Below are positions 1 to 15,000 of a DNA stretch of 23,365 nt, one piece after another; the first letter of the stretch is position 1, and each line of letters begins with the position of its first letter. Location: positions 1 to 23,365 of the forward strand of contig JAUQYW010000755.1 of NCBI GenBank assembly GCA_030587525.1, read 5' to 3'. The DNA comes from Candidatus Sigynarchaeota archaeon. GTDB lineage: Archaea > Asgardarchaeota > Lokiarchaeia > Sigynarchaeales > Sigynarchaeaceae. Under the pieces are notes generated by a model. The model was not told the DNA's origin. It saw only the letters and a program-made list of their open reading frames with translations, and ran no database searches. A program made the position numbers and the translations under genes.

Positions 1-3000
1 GGGGGTGGTGGTGGACGAACTTGGCATCGGTGTCCCGTCCGAAAGGCAGGCCTTCACGTGCGGCACCAAGCCCTCCGCATCGTGCGTTATCGAGACCGTG
101 CCATCCCCGTTATTGGTGAGTATAAAGCCACTGCTCTTCAAAGAAGTTTCACAGGCGATCATGAAAGCAACTGCAATCGCTTCATCGGAATGAAGCCCAG
201 CAACATTTACCCGGATAATAACGTCGTCGAGAGTCTTGCTCACGTAGGGCTCAGCAGTCCATATGCCGTCGCCGTTGTAATCGAACCATATGAAGCATCT
301 TTCGCCGCTCGATGATTCTACCACCAAATATGACTCATCATAGATTCCTTGCGCTCCGATATCTGGAAAATCAACGAGCGTGACCTCACGGAGACCGGGC
401 ACGATCATTTCGGGATACACGGTCGCCGTGAAGCGCGAGGTGTCTGTGTACCCCTTTGCCTTGAAGGAAATGGATGACAAGACCGAGCACGTCGCCATGA
501 AGGATTGCGCAACGGTTGTGGCCGTGAACCAAGTCGTACCATCGTTGCCGCCGACGATATCTGTTTTCCCATAGGTGAATTGCATCAGATTTTGGCCGTT
601 GCAGAGGACCTCGATGCCAGCGACGTCGCTCATGGTATAGCCTGCCTCGGGCGTGAATTCCGCGCTGAACGGGCGGCTCTTGATATCTTGTTCTTGCTCG
701 CCATAGGCTATATTATCGAAATATGCGGTTGTTTCCAGGTCTTCGACCACGGCGCACGCCGCGTATCCCACGGCTCCATGGCTTGCCATGTATCCTTTGT
801 AATCGAGATTGATCTTGACCTTCACGGAATTGCCTTCATCCCGGATGAAATCGGAGACGGGGGCTGCTATCTTGCTCGAGCCGTCGTAATAGAGGAATTC
901 AAACGGGAACGGCTCCTTCTGTATCGATCCTACCCACGACGCGGGATTGGCCGGGTCAAGTTGCAGCACATCCCAGATGTATGCCTCATCGATGCCGCAG
1001 AGCATGTCGAACCACGATCCCGTCTTGGTGTTGTACACCTGGAGCAAGCTGCTGCGATCGCCACCGTTCGCTAGTAAGAAAGCGTATAGTGACGCGGGCG
1101 TGCTACCCTTGATCGAGGTTCCAGTGCCATCGCTCTTTCCCCAGCACCAGAAATCGACCAACGTCGCCGTTTCGAAGAGCAAGTACCGCGCTGTCGCCAG
1201 GTCCAGGCTCGTCGCGGGATCGGGATGCGGGACATCCGCAGGCATTGTGATCGTGAATTCCCGGGAAAACACACCATTCTCTACAAGTGTATTATCACCA
1301 ACATAATAGGTGGCTGTGGATTGACAATGCCGCGTGTCGGTCGGCATCACCACGTCCAAGATACCAATCCCCGCGCTATAACCGTTCCACATACCATTCG
1401 ATACTAACACGTTGATCTCGTAATGCCTGGCGAGGTCTTCGGCGCCCGTGATCGTCGCCGCGGGATCGAAGCCCAGCGCGACATAAATGTAGTCCTCGGG
1501 AATCTGCAGCAAAGTCGTCAAGGTACCCGACCCGCGGGGAAAGTCGTTGATCGTCACGTGCTTGGTCGGGCCGTACATCTCGATCTCGAAGACCAGGTCC
1601 TCGTTCTCCAAATATGAGAACCATTGCAAGGAAGTCGAGATTCCGTCGAAAGTCCAATAACCGGTAAGCAAGTACCCTTCCACATACCCGTCCCCATCAC
1701 TCGGCGTTGTCGTTTCAAGCTGGAAACCGCCCTCACCTTGCTCAGAATAGAGTATGAGCCCGTATTGCGACCCAACCGCGAGCCCACTTGCAACGAACGG
1801 AATGATCGCGACCGGATCATCGATCAGCCAATAATCATCGTAATTCACGACAATCTCGTGAAGGATGTTGTTGAAATCGGGATGACCATCGCCATCTAGC
1901 GTTGTCAGCGCCACGTGTACCCGGGACGGATAGTAATCTGTCCTAATTGCCCGGATAGTGACTTCATGGATCATAGTTCCTGTTGCCGTGAACACCTGGC
2001 AAAATGCCATATCATATCGGGTATTGACCGCGGTCTCCGACCGGCTATTGCTTACCACGTTAACTAACGTGACGGGAATGCGGTTCGCCCCGTCAACGCG
2101 CAGCAACGCTATGTCGACGTCCAAGGCAGAAACGTCCGACCGAGCTACGTTCTTGAGCATAAGGTCGACCGAAAGATCGAGCGTGCCTGTTGCGTGCACC
2201 TGGCTCGCGTACGAGCTCCAGCTCGCGAGGTCGCCGATCTTGGCAAGCAACGTGGTCGCCGGCAAGGTGAGCGACGCCGTGACGGTCTCTTCATCATCCG
2301 TGATCTGCATCGGCGCCGGATTCTGCTTGTACTGCAAATCGATGGCGAGTTGCGATACCATGAAGTTCGTTTGCTTGACCGCATTTTCGATGTTGCCGAT
2401 CTCTTTCAAACTATCGAAGTTATACAGTGCGGTCGAGCCCCAGTCGAACACGGCCGTGAACCGCAAGCGCAAGCCATAGGCTTCGGTGACAAAGTGGTCG
2501 AGCGGGAAGGCAGGCGACCGCGAGCGCCATACGGATATCTGCTTGGTCCGCCTGCCGCTGGGCAGCGCGGCGGTTATATACGCACCAGTATCAGTCTTGG
2601 GAGATAGGATGGTCACCCAGGCTCCCGTGGTGAAATCGTAGATCTCCACGCCGAACGCGTACTCCATCCCAGTAAACGATGGGGTGCCGCTGTAGCCGTA
2701 GCCAAAGGTCGTCTGCATGGGGTTCATATAATTGAACCACGACACGGTGAGCATCGCGTTGAAGTCAATCCAGATCCTGTCCACGGATTGGATATCATCG
2801 AAATCAAAAGGCAACGCCGATGCAGGGAAGTCGAGGACGACTTGATGCTCGGAATACTGGCCATCGCTCGGGCTGCTGGCACCCGGGAATGCCGGGACGG
2901 AGCCCGTGGTCTTGGAATGCGCGAACGTCTTGATCTCGGAAAGTATATAGGTTTGGTATATATCGAAGGTGTTAAATGCTCGATAGTTCGCTGTCGTGCG

Positions 3001-6000
3001 AAATTGCGTGTCTATATAATCGATGGATTGTTCCGCCCATTCCACGTCCATATTCATCTGGATCTTGAGCATCAACCTACCCTGGTTATCGCCAAGCCGC
3101 AAGTCATCAAAAGCTCTCCTCTCCGATGTGATAACTTCGTCGGTTAGCGTGAACTTGATGCAGAACAAGTCGGATGAACCGGGCACGACTGAAGCATCGA
3201 AAGTAGTATGATCGTAGTATAAAGCTTTCCATTCTTTCGAATCATAGTCAAAGCCTTGAAGATTAACAACACTTCCGCTGAATGTCAAATCATAGAACGG
3301 GGTAAAGGTGGTGAGCTTGGTCCAATATTCCCAAGGATAGTACGTGAGATCATCCAGCGTCTTGAAGGATTCAACAGCTTCCATACCATAACGAACTTTC
3401 CCATATGACCCATATGGGCCACTAGTCATACGCATCCCAGCAGAGAATATGACGGTGGTGGGAACCTTTATGTATACCTCGAAATCGATTTTATCAAGAG
3501 AGTTGACCACTCCGACAGGGATCGAGATATCGACGGGCACGCTCACGGGCGAAGAAGTATACGTGATTTTGTTGGGCGAACTTGATGTGGGGATCGCGGT
3601 GTCTGTCTTACTCACGACCTCGATGTACAAATCATCGAGGAAGATCATCGCTTGCGGGAGATTCTCTCCGGTATAATATCCTTGGATCGGGCATTGAGAG
3701 ACGAATGCATCCTCATACGGCGTGGTATCGTCCAGGGTGTCAATCGGGGTGTAAACAGCTGGATCGTACAAATCCATAGCATGCGGGTCATACCAATTAT
3801 TAATTTTATCAAAATACACGTTGGCGCTTTTTGACCAATAATCAACCCCCCACCGGCCAATATCGTGGATCACACTGCAATGGTTTACACTTCCCATCCA
3901 AGTCCATGGATCAAACGATATACTCAAGCCATGGTCTATGATCGATTGGATAACTAACGAATCAGTTATCGGCGATGTTTTCTCAACAGCTCCGCTAGGC
4001 AAAATATTATCTCCTTTTGTAAAGCCACCAAAAATATATTCCGGCTGTAGATCAGAAGGTAGCTCGAAATCGGCCAAGATATTCTGATCCATATCCGGTG
4101 ATATCGATTGCCACAGAGACCTCCCATGTCCTGTTCCTAAACCGACATCCTGGACTCTTGCAGCAGGCGACAAAGTGCCGGACGAATCCGCCCAAGACGA
4201 GACTGTGAATGGAACCAAATAATAACCGGCTATGTATCGGAGGCTTTCCAAATGCTCAACACCTTCGTAGGTCGGGGTTGTGCTAACGAGGCACATTTTA
4301 TAACCAACTGCATAGCCATTGACGACGATCTTGATTTCTTGAACATCGGCCAAATTGGAGATACGATTCTCCAAATCGAAATCGAAATTTAACCTCGTTG
4401 GGAAACGCGAGCCCATCTGGATAACGCCATAATTGGCATCATCGTCATTGATCGCGCTCAGCCCACCGCCAAATGATGCATCGGTGCCGAAGATCCCGGT
4501 GAAAGTATTAATGGGGGTAAATGGCTGGAATTTGGGTGCATAGAGGCTTCTGACAAAAGATACCCCGTCGTCAAAGCTCGACCCACTAGATTTCATGATA
4601 AAGACGTCATCCATGTATCCCTTGAAAAATCGGCCCGCGTTGGCTTGATCTACCCCAATCTGGAACGGCTTGAACTCCGTGCTCGTTTCATGGAAAGCTG
4701 GAGTATAGTGTCCAGCTTTGGTGTCCCGGTAAACCGGTTCCCCATCGACGTATACTTCCACGTGATAATATGTAAAATCGTTGAAATCTGCACGAAGTAT
4801 ACTGACTGCGATGAAATGCCATTCATTCTCCACGATCGCTTGAACATCTACTTGAAGGAATCTAGGAAGCCCCCCACCCGCCCAGTTAATAGCAGCTGGC
4901 AGTAGGACGTGAATTTTCTGGTATGAGACCCCGAAACCAACACCACCACGCCATGACCAATCAGTATTGATCACGGGGAAGCCGCTGAAATCAGAGAATC
5001 CATGGAGCTCCGTCGGATAAATCCATGCGCCCATCGAGTAATTCGTCAGCTCCCGCATAATCTCGGTATCGATGTAGGTGCTCGAACCATCGAAGTACAT
5101 GGATTGACCGAATCGCTTGGTCGTGGATGAGAAAGAACAAGTTCCGTGCAGTATTCCGTTCTTATATCCTGCTGCGTCGTTCGCATTTCCGTCGAGGCTG
5201 TAGTGAACAGCCCATCCACCGGCCGGTACATAGGAATTTAGGTTATCAACGGGATTTGATAAAGTACAAGCATCATCGACTTGCGTCATCGAAGTAGGCC
5301 CATACCTGGCATCCGGGATCACGGTCGTATGCGTCGAACCGAGATTCGTGCCGGAGGTATAGTCGCCATCAATCAAACTTTCGTTGCGCGGCGCAAAATC
5401 TCTCTCATAGCTCGCAGTTGTATCCTGGTGACTGGAAACAATCTGGTAGGTCATCACCTTCCCGTCCTGGAAAGGTGCGTTGAACTGCCCGGCCGTGCCA
5501 TAGGATTTCACGGCCCAATCGCTCGCGGTGTTCGTGTCCGTGTCCGCAATCCTCGTGCACCAACTGCCAGCGCTTGCTTTGCCGAACCAAGGGCCAGTCG
5601 GTGGCACCGCGTCCCAAACGGAATCATGTTCTACATCCGTACGGAAATAATCCACGACGATTGATGTTCCGGTCATCAAGTCGATGAAGAATGTAGATGA
5701 TGCGAGCTTGTTCCATTTTGATACCGGGTCATACACTTCGGTCGCCGTGTTCATCCCGGCTTCCTCGTGCACCACAACGATGCTGCCTGGCTGCAATACA
5801 AAGGCCGGAAAGGTGAAGATATACGCTCCGATTTTATCAACCATCGTGATTTTCCAACCTCTCAAGTCCTGTGCTTCGTCGGCGTAATTGGCGAGCTCGA
5901 TGTAGCGTGAGCCTTCCGGACCCGTGCAAACCTCGTTAATCACGACGCCGTTCTCTGTCGGGACACGGTACTTCGTGATATCCGGAATAAGATGGATGTT

Positions 6001-9000
6001 TAAATCAAACCCGTAGACCGGGTGCTCAGCTGCCGTGCCAATGGTCGTGTCTGCTTTAACAGGTGCGGACCAAAAGCTCGATAGGCTCCTCGCGACGAGA
6101 TGGCCGCTCGATTGTGATACCGGCGCATTCGGGGATTTCCAGTGGTTCGCCATCTGGAACGATGCGCTCGTTTCGAACGTGATGGCATACGTGGTGCCGA
6201 TCTCGAGCCCGGTGAAGTCGACGTGGAAATCGATCGTGCCCGGCGCCACCACGGCGTGCCATTCCGCATTCGTGATCACGTGGCTTCGTATAGGTGTCAC
6301 GACCGGGATGCCCTCGCTGACGGGATATAGCTTTATCGTGGCACCGGCCATGCTCGAAATGGGTTGCACGCGCACGACGTCGATGGTCGTGGATCTTGCC
6401 GTGAAGGCATATCCTAGCGCGTTGAAGGAGCCCACGCTAGCTAGCGAATTGTCGGTGAAATCGGTTAAGGTGCAGATCGAGTCATCCTCGGCATAATAAT
6501 ATCCGCTGGAATCGGGCACCTGGTGCCGCGATGCGGTCGCCACGTCGATCCAACCAGCAAGGATGTCGTCAATGTAGAGTTGGCCATTATTTAACGTTGT
6601 CACGCAAAACTCGAGGTCCTGAATGGCTTGATTATATCCTGAATATTCCGCGGGTAACGTCTGCGTTATCATCGCTTTGCCAGCCAGATTTAGTTGCGTC
6701 ACGGTGAGCCGGTATTTTCCAGGATCGCTCGCTGAAAACTCGAGCTGGAGGATGATCCATGAATCGAGGCGGTTGAGCGAATATATCCCGGCGAGATCGC
6801 TACCAGAGATGGTCATATCGTTGACGTTGATACTAACGAGAATCAGCGAGTTGGTGCCAATATTAACAACTCCGATATTCTCGGATACTTGCACCGCGAT
6901 TGACAAGGCTTTGTGTTCATTATCCGAACACGAGGGGAATTGATAGGTAGCGTAATAGTTATCGGCATCGAGCATGTCAAGACATCCTCGCGTGTCGCCA
7001 CGAGGTGCACCGAGTGAATTTGCATCTCGCTTGGTCGCCGTGAACGAGAAGGAACTTCCATAATATTGGGACGAAGCAGTCCATCGGGAATTGGACGCTT
7101 GGATATCAGCCCCCGCTGCGTAATTCTCAAAGTATTCTTGCTGCCCGCCTTGATAGGAGCCAAACTGGTCGAAGCCAAGCCTCGAATATCCATCGACCAA
7201 CCCTCCTTGCGACGTCGTGACCGTGCCCGGGCTTCCCACGCGACCCGAAGCTTGGCGTGAGTCTCCAGTGAATGAGATCGAGGAGTCTCTATCATTAATC
7301 GTGTATGAACTGCTAGGAGTTTCAAGATCTTCCCGCGCGCCGAATGAAGAATCGGGCAGCGACTGCGCGGGCGATGTTACCTTTCGGTAATCCAACAACC
7401 CCTTGTATGTATCGACGAAGTTCCCGCTCCCGCCCGGGATTAGCGTGACATCCTGGATCGCCGTTGACCGCTGCACGAGCTCGCTCACGCTGGTGCTGGT
7501 AGCCACGACCACGCTATCAAACGACCCGGTGGCCAAGCTAACATCCATTGCCGAGAAGCTCACGGGGGACGGGTATTTCTTGACGACGGAGGTGCTCCAT
7601 GTCGAAGCCCCGTCTTTCGCGTATGCCAGGATGTAACTATCCACAGCGCTCGATACCGCGACGAGGACATCATCGTAGATATCCCCATCGATGTTGCCCA
7701 CCTTCACCGCCTTGATCGTGAAACCCTCGGGCGCGGCATCGACGACCTTGACCACGCAGTCGTATTGGCCGAAGTTACCGCTGAAATACCCGAACGTGCG
7801 CTCCGTGGCAAACCATAGGCTCGACGCGAGCTCCACCGTGACGGGGCGCTCGGCAAAGGTTTTTTGACCCATGAACATGGCACATTTCGCGCCCAGCGGC
7901 CCCGCCGCCTTGATTGGATCTACATTGAGGCTCACTTGAATGATCTTGTCGTCCGCCACGATGTAGGCACCGCCGGGGTTCCCGGGATAGCACACCATCT
8001 CGCGAACGTCAGCGGGGGACTTGAGGGCATAGATGGTCGTCGAGATGTCGAGGTGCAACCTGGGGAGCGTGCTGCCATACACGGTGAAGAACCAATAATC
8101 CCCGGATTTGTGCAGGAGCACAATCTCGTCGATCCCATCACCATCCACGTCCGCGATGTCGCACCGGATGCTTCCCGCGAGGCAGTATGGAACCGGGCCG
8201 AGCTGCATGTAGGCGATTTGAGAAAACGCGTGTGGTGTAACCGCTTCATAGATGAAAACCCCGAAGCTATTGCCCCAGTTCACGACGAATGCCACGTCGG
8301 GCACGTTGTCCCCGTCAAAGTTTCCAACACCGCCGCCGCTCCATGACCACGTGTCGTCAATCCTTATAGGAAGCCAACTGCTTTGTAAGCCGCTAGCAAC
8401 GATGCTATTCGTGTCCCAATTAATTTGAAACGAGTTTTGGCCAGCGGTGACCGTATCGCTGCCTAGAGGGACCCAGGTGATGATACCGTCCGCCGTGAAC
8501 TCGTGATACGAGAGAGTGACGGTCGTGCCGGGCAAAGCGGGCCCGGAAGTCGATACGGGTGAACCGAGGATCGATCCCGAGGAGACGTTCATACCCGGAA
8601 CGAGGGAGTAGTTGAGCACGATACCATGTATAGCAATGACCGCGCTCAGCCCCGCGGTATCGGTAACCGCGGCGATCACGTCGCCCTGGTAATTTTCAGT
8701 GAACTTGTACTTGAACGTATATAATCCAAGATATAGATCAAGCACGCCAGCTCCGATGCGTGTCGCGTTCAGAAGAATGGAGCCGAGGTGAAACTCGACC
8801 CTGGCGACCCCGCTGGTTATGTCGGCTGCGTTCACGGCGAATGTCGCTGAAGTGCCGCTGATCAAGCTGTAATTCGAGGGAAACTCGAACGTGCATGCTG
8901 GAACCACGGAATCCAGTATCACGGTCCAAATCTTCGTGCTCTTCAATATGCCGCCGCCACTCGTGATGACAAACCGGAGCTTGTATTGCCCATCTAACAA

Positions 9001-12000
9001 ACCTTGTTCTTTCAAGGCAATGGTCGCCGACAAGGCGACAGAATTAGTCCCGGGAGATGCTTGCCACGCGACCCCCGACGCGCCGTCCGATGCCCGCGAC
9101 CACGACAGCACGATGTTCGATATGGGTGTCATGTCATCCACTACACTCACCGAGATCGAGATGGTACCGGTCGTGTAGGTGCTATTTCCCGACGGCGAGT
9201 AGCCAGTGATCGCTTGATACATGATGATGGCCGGCGAGCTGTCGATGATGACGGCGAAACTCGATGACCGGGCGATGTTGCCCACGGCATCGGTCGCCTC
9301 GAAGTATAACACTGCCGATCCTTCCGGGAACCCGGTCACTGTCCACGAGATGCCTGCCGGAGACATTTCTCCGGTGCAGACTAGCGTGGTGTTGAGGTAA
9401 AACGCGTAGATAGCTATGCCCGCGTCGTCATAAGCAGACGGGAAGAACTTGATGGAGTTTGACAGCACGGTCCCGTTTGCGATCGCTGGCGCACTTGCCG
9501 ATCCGATGCGGAGCACGAGGTCGGTGGGAATCGTGTTATCGATCGTGAACTCGATGGTGCGCGCGCCTGTGTACCACGCGTCCAGGCGGCCCGCGATGGA
9601 CGCGTTCTGCCGGTAATGCACCCGGAGCATGTACTCGCCCGACGTGATACCCGTGAACGGTGTGCTCTGGTTGCCCACGAGCACCCATGACCCGCTCACC
9701 AGGGTTGATAACTCGAACGAAACGTTATCGACATCGGTCTCGGCCAAATAAACGGCCGGGGCGAAGACTCGCGCAGCGCCGCTTGCCTGGTAGGTCGCCC
9801 CATCGGTGACGTTGATCCCCGGCAGTGCCACCGTGACGTCGATGGCGATCTCGCGGGCGTTCAGGCTCTGATCGAGAACCCGGATGACCATGCGGTGAAC
9901 CGCGCTTTCCAGCGAGATAGCATTGCTGGCCAGCTCGTAATAGTATTTTCCATCGGCACCGGGAGAGAGGGTTGCTATCAAGTTCGTCACGTTGCACGGG
10001 TCGGCCAATGGTGCAGCGGATCCCGACCAGATAGACACGTCCGTGACGTTGTTATCGTCGCCCGCGGTAAAATTGAAGATTATTTTCTCGCCAAAAATGA
10101 CAGATGCTTGCGGTTGCCCGATCACGATGTATGGAGCCAAATTATCCTGGAACGCGTCGATCCAGAACGACACCATGGAGGTGTACGTTGCACCGTGGAT
10201 ATCCACCGCGGTGATCCTCACCTGGTAGCAAGGCAACGACGCGATGATGCTTGCGTTGGCGATAGACCACGTGAACGCGTAATATGCAGGAGCAGGGGAT
10301 GATATCACGGGGGCAAATGGAGTCCACGTCGTGCTTGCCACGTGGCGCCACGCGTAGGTGAACGCGGCGATGTTCACGTCTTGCACGGCCGCGCGGAACA
10401 TGACCGAAACATTGACCGATTCATCCACGCTTGCGTTGTAGGGGATGTGCTGGTCGGGCCGGGGCAAATGAATGGCGATGATCGGGAGATTGTTGTCGAT
10501 GATCACGTCGAGCGTCGCGATCCCCACGCGTCCCATATCATCTCGCGATGCCAAGATGAACGTGCCAGACGCGTCTGGTGGAATTGCCGTGATAGGTACA
10601 GTGATGGAGAGCACGGACACGGGGTTGGTCCATGACCGTATCTCGGTGTCGGTGTTGTCGAACCCGGAATGCCAGCTCAGCGTCGAGAATTCCACGTCGC
10701 CAAGGTGGGTACCGCTCGCGCTCATGTTCAAGGCCGTTATGCCGCGGAACACGCCACCCGCGCCGGGCTCACTTCCGGCGCTCCAGGAAAGCACGGGTGC
10801 CGGGGATATCGTGTCGATGGTCGCTGCTGCGTAGCAACACTCCGAGTAATTTGAAACATAGAATCGCACCCGCCAGTAGATCTCGTCGTCGACCGGGCCG
10901 ATCTCCGCGTCAGTCACTTGGAAGATCCACGTGTCGTTTGCCGCTGCCGTGATGTTCTTCACGCTATGCCATTCAACATCGGGAATTTCTGATGCATTGC
11001 TGCTCATGGCGAGCGTCCAGGCGAGCGTCGCCCGCGTCGCGAGGCCGCCTCCCGATGCAGCGATGATTATCGTGTTGCCATCCGTTCGGGCATCGTACGA
11101 AATTATGGTTGGTTCCAAGAGCTCGATGAAGATGCTGGTGACCACGTCGCACGCTTCCCAGTTCGCGCGATCCGTCACGAGCACGCGGAAATCATACATA
11201 CCACTGGGAACCGTGGTAATGTCGAACGTGAACCCGAACCCGTCGGCCGGTGTCGTGTCCACGTGGACCATGCGGACGAAAGGTGAGGACCACGATTGCC
11301 CGTGCGGGACGATCTGGTAAATCGCGGATTTCACATCGGCGCTGAACGAGATATTGACGAAGACGGGTTGTTTCAAGATGCTGTTGCTCGCCAAGGTGAG
11401 GATCTGCACCTCCGGTGGCGTATTATCGATCTTCACATGGATGGTGCTGCTATAACCGGTCTGGCCGTTTGCATCGATGATCTGTGCCACGAACGTGGCA
11501 TTTGCCGTGTCGGTAAATTCCCGCGTGTCGAGGGTCCATTCCCAGACCTCCGGGATTCCCGGGGTCGTGTCATTGTAAGTATCGGCAACTGCACCGTCGA
11601 TCCGGAGCGCGAACAAGCAAGACGTGCCGTCACCTTGTCCTTGCACGATGATGGATTGTGCCGGGCCCGCAATGACCGAGTTATTAGCCAGATTTTTGAA
11701 CTGTGGTTCCGGCTTCAAATCTGCACATACCCATTTGAAATCATTAAAGTTAACACCGATCTTCACGTCGCTGACACTGCAGCGTTCGATGATATCGACG
11801 CGGATCGAGATCGTGTAATTTTCTACGTACGAGCCATCATACCACCTAGATTGCCCGAGAACGTCAGACAGATCGCACGGGAACGTCTCGATCTTGCTCG
11901 TGTTCGTATCGTTGGTGATCGTGATGTCGGCGATCAATACCTCGTACAGGGGCACGTAAGCACCAGCCTTCATACCTCGCAACTCCGCGTACATGGTGAC

Positions 12001-15000
12001 CGTGCCCGATTGCCCGCCGAGTTGCGCTTTCGATAGCGTCGAGGATTCCAGGACAGGCGAATACTTGACCGTGAACGAGGAGGTCGTCTTACTCGGTGCC
12101 ATGTCCAGCTCCAATCCCGGCGTGATGATCGTCGCCGAGAACTCGCGCGGGACCGGGCTCGTCGCGGGCCCGGCATCTGCCAGCACGGACAGCACGGATT
12201 GCTTGCCCAGCTGCCGCTGGAGCACGACACCATCGGCCGTGTACGAGGTGAAGGTCAAGATTGATTTATTCGATAATAGGTCGCAAGCTGGCACCCATGT
12301 CCCGTTACCATCTTGCACGAAGGCTTCTAGTGACGTGATCATGACGTGGTACGAGTCAAGACTGCCATCCACTGACGTGCCGGGAACCGTCATGTTGCAA
12401 GACAGCGACCACGATGCCATATCGCTGAACGGCACCACCGGTGCCGGGATCGAGAACGCGCGGCCATCGGGATACTGGAGTGGCGACTCGAACAGCATGA
12501 CCTGTTGCGTCGTGCCATGGATGTCTACCCACGAGAACGAGAGTATCGCCGATCCCACGCCGTCCACGTCTCGCCCGTGCTGCTCGCCGAATAGCCGTGC
12601 CGTGCCGTTGATCTTGGCCGGGGCCGCGAAGGCCGGCTGAGTGATGTTGCCCGACCACGATGCACTCGACACCGGGTTCGCAATGTTGAGCATGGAATTC
12701 CCGCCGCCCCTCGTGCAGAAATCGACGTAATGCTCGACGACCGACGCGTACGTCACGGTGATGCGCACGTCATCGACATGCCATTTTACTGATTTGAAAC
12801 CATTCCAGTCCAGGGCGACGATCAAGAATACCAGGTCATAGACCCCGGCGCCCGTGATGCGTGGCGTGATGTCGACATCGATGTTGCCCATGGCCGCGTT
12901 GTGCGTGCTGGTCACGGGGGCACCGAATCCATCTTGGCCCTCGATGAGGACGGCTTGTTCCAGCAGGTCCCGCTTTGGCGGGACGATGTTGCAGACCGCC
13001 GTGTCTGATTTCGCAGTGAGCCTCACCGCTTGGATACGGAATCCCGGCCAATCCGATATTGCAAATTCCGTGGAGAGCGAAGCCCAGCGCTGTTCCGTGT
13101 TGTGGCCAACGGACCTGATCGAGAGCTCGACGTCTTTTTCCTTGCTGCGCCACGCCACCGACGCCGTGCTCACGTCCGAATAGGTATACAAGTTGCTCGC
13201 GTTGGTTCCCTCGGATATTGTCCAACCAGACCACGTCCCGTGGAGAAAAGCGCCCGGGCCGGCCGGGCTGGTAATGGGGCTCGTGGAGAACTGGTAGTTC
13301 TGGATGCCATCATTGCTTGCCGACCCGTTCACGGGGGAATATATATACCCGTCTGGATTGGATCGGTCGTAGGTACGGATCCCGCTCTGCAGCGAGTCAC
13401 CCTGGGCACTCTTGACCTTCTCTTGCGCGAGCCACGCGCTCATGCCTTGCATCATGAAGAATTTTGCTGCACACGGTGGATAAACCACCTCGAGCGAAAC
13501 GCGATTCACGGAAAAGCCCCAGACGTCACGCGCGTCGAAGAGCTGCGTGAATCTCGTGCCAACATTCACGGAGAGATGGATCCGGATGTAAAATATCGTG
13601 GGGGACGCGAACACGCTCGAAAGATCATTGATGAAGACGCAATTCGTGCCCTTCTTATCAATATTCGTGCCGTGTCCCAATTGCTTTGTATACCACGTGG
13701 TGCCAAGATAATCGATAATCTCAAGCCACGCGTTGAACGTATCCGGAGCCGAGGAGTACCTATCTGGATTCCCATTGATCACGTGGTTCGAGTTGAAATC
13801 GACGTACAATTCATTCTTCGTGGAGCCATTCCCTTCGTACACGATGCGTTCGCTGCTTAGATAACCCGAGAACGGCGTGTCGCAATCGGACCATTCGTAA
13901 ATATTGATGCTTGACGAGTGCACGCTCTGCAGTGGAGATCCCTCGGCAGTAGTCCAACTCCAGCCCTGGTTATCCACGGCGAAATCCCACGAACATGCCA
14001 ATCGTGTCGAGGTTGAAATGATGTAATCATAAGCAGGTTCACCGTTATCAGCGTCGGTGCGGAAAAACGGATCGAGCTCGTGCCATTCCGAGTAAAAATC
14101 TGCCTGATCGCGGCTCGCATCGCCACTCGTGGCTTCATACACGGCGCTGCCCTCGTACACTGCTTGAGCCATGACTGGGTTGCTGTAGAGCATGGATTTG
14201 GAGAAGGTGTATCGAAACCTCCCGCCCTCATCGGTGGTCACGTTCGCAAGCTGCGCGTATTGCTTATTTGGTTCGTCATAAAGAAGCAATCGTAAACTCG
14301 CTCCCGGGATACCGTACCGCGGCGTGTTCATGTCCGTGAGCCGGCCGTTGATGCGGATATCAAAATACCCGGATTGATCGCCGGCAATCCGTTTATACCC
14401 GAGTAATTCGACCGTGAGTTCCGACGGTTCTTTGATTAACTGGACGGATTCCGAGTAAAGATGGGAATACTGGTAAAAGAATGGGGGTCTGAAGGTGATA
14501 AGACATATAGCGATCCTGGTTTCTCCAACTGAGAAAATATCCCCGTGGAAGGAAATCACCTCGTGATTGATTCCCACGACAGAGCGGTTCGTTGCCGTGT
14601 AGACATTGCCGACCCGGATGATGACATCGCCCTCGCGATTGCATGTATAATTGATCATGATGGTGTCGGTCAAATGATACACGGGCGTGCTGGTTCCACT
14701 GGTGGATCCGCAACTTTCCGATAGGTGAAGATCTGACAGCTCTCGTCCCTCAGGAACGTTGCTCGCGCATTGGATGTAGATCTCGCCGGTAAACATCGCG
14801 ATGGCGGCCACGATGAACAACACGACAACAGGATGACGACCCAAGTGGCGCCGTTGTTCCATAACAGTCCCGCCATCCTTTGAAGCAATCTGGAGTCCAT
14901 GCCAAAACTCATATGCAACGACGCGGCGATATTTGCCGGTCTTGCCAGCTCCGTGATAGCGCCAGCAATGCTCCCTGATGAATTCACCCGATCGATCCTG

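Noticed and set aside
505..1074. Plus-strand open frame of 189 codons, and dozens like it between 1 and 16,000
   Set aside because: All lie antisense to the continuous giant minus-strand gene, match no family, and arise from its GC-rich codon use.
13030..13860. Plus-strand open frame of 276 codons
   Set aside because: It is antisense to the giant gene, rich in Arg and His, and has no recognisable domain. The opposite strand encodes jelly-roll-like sequence here.
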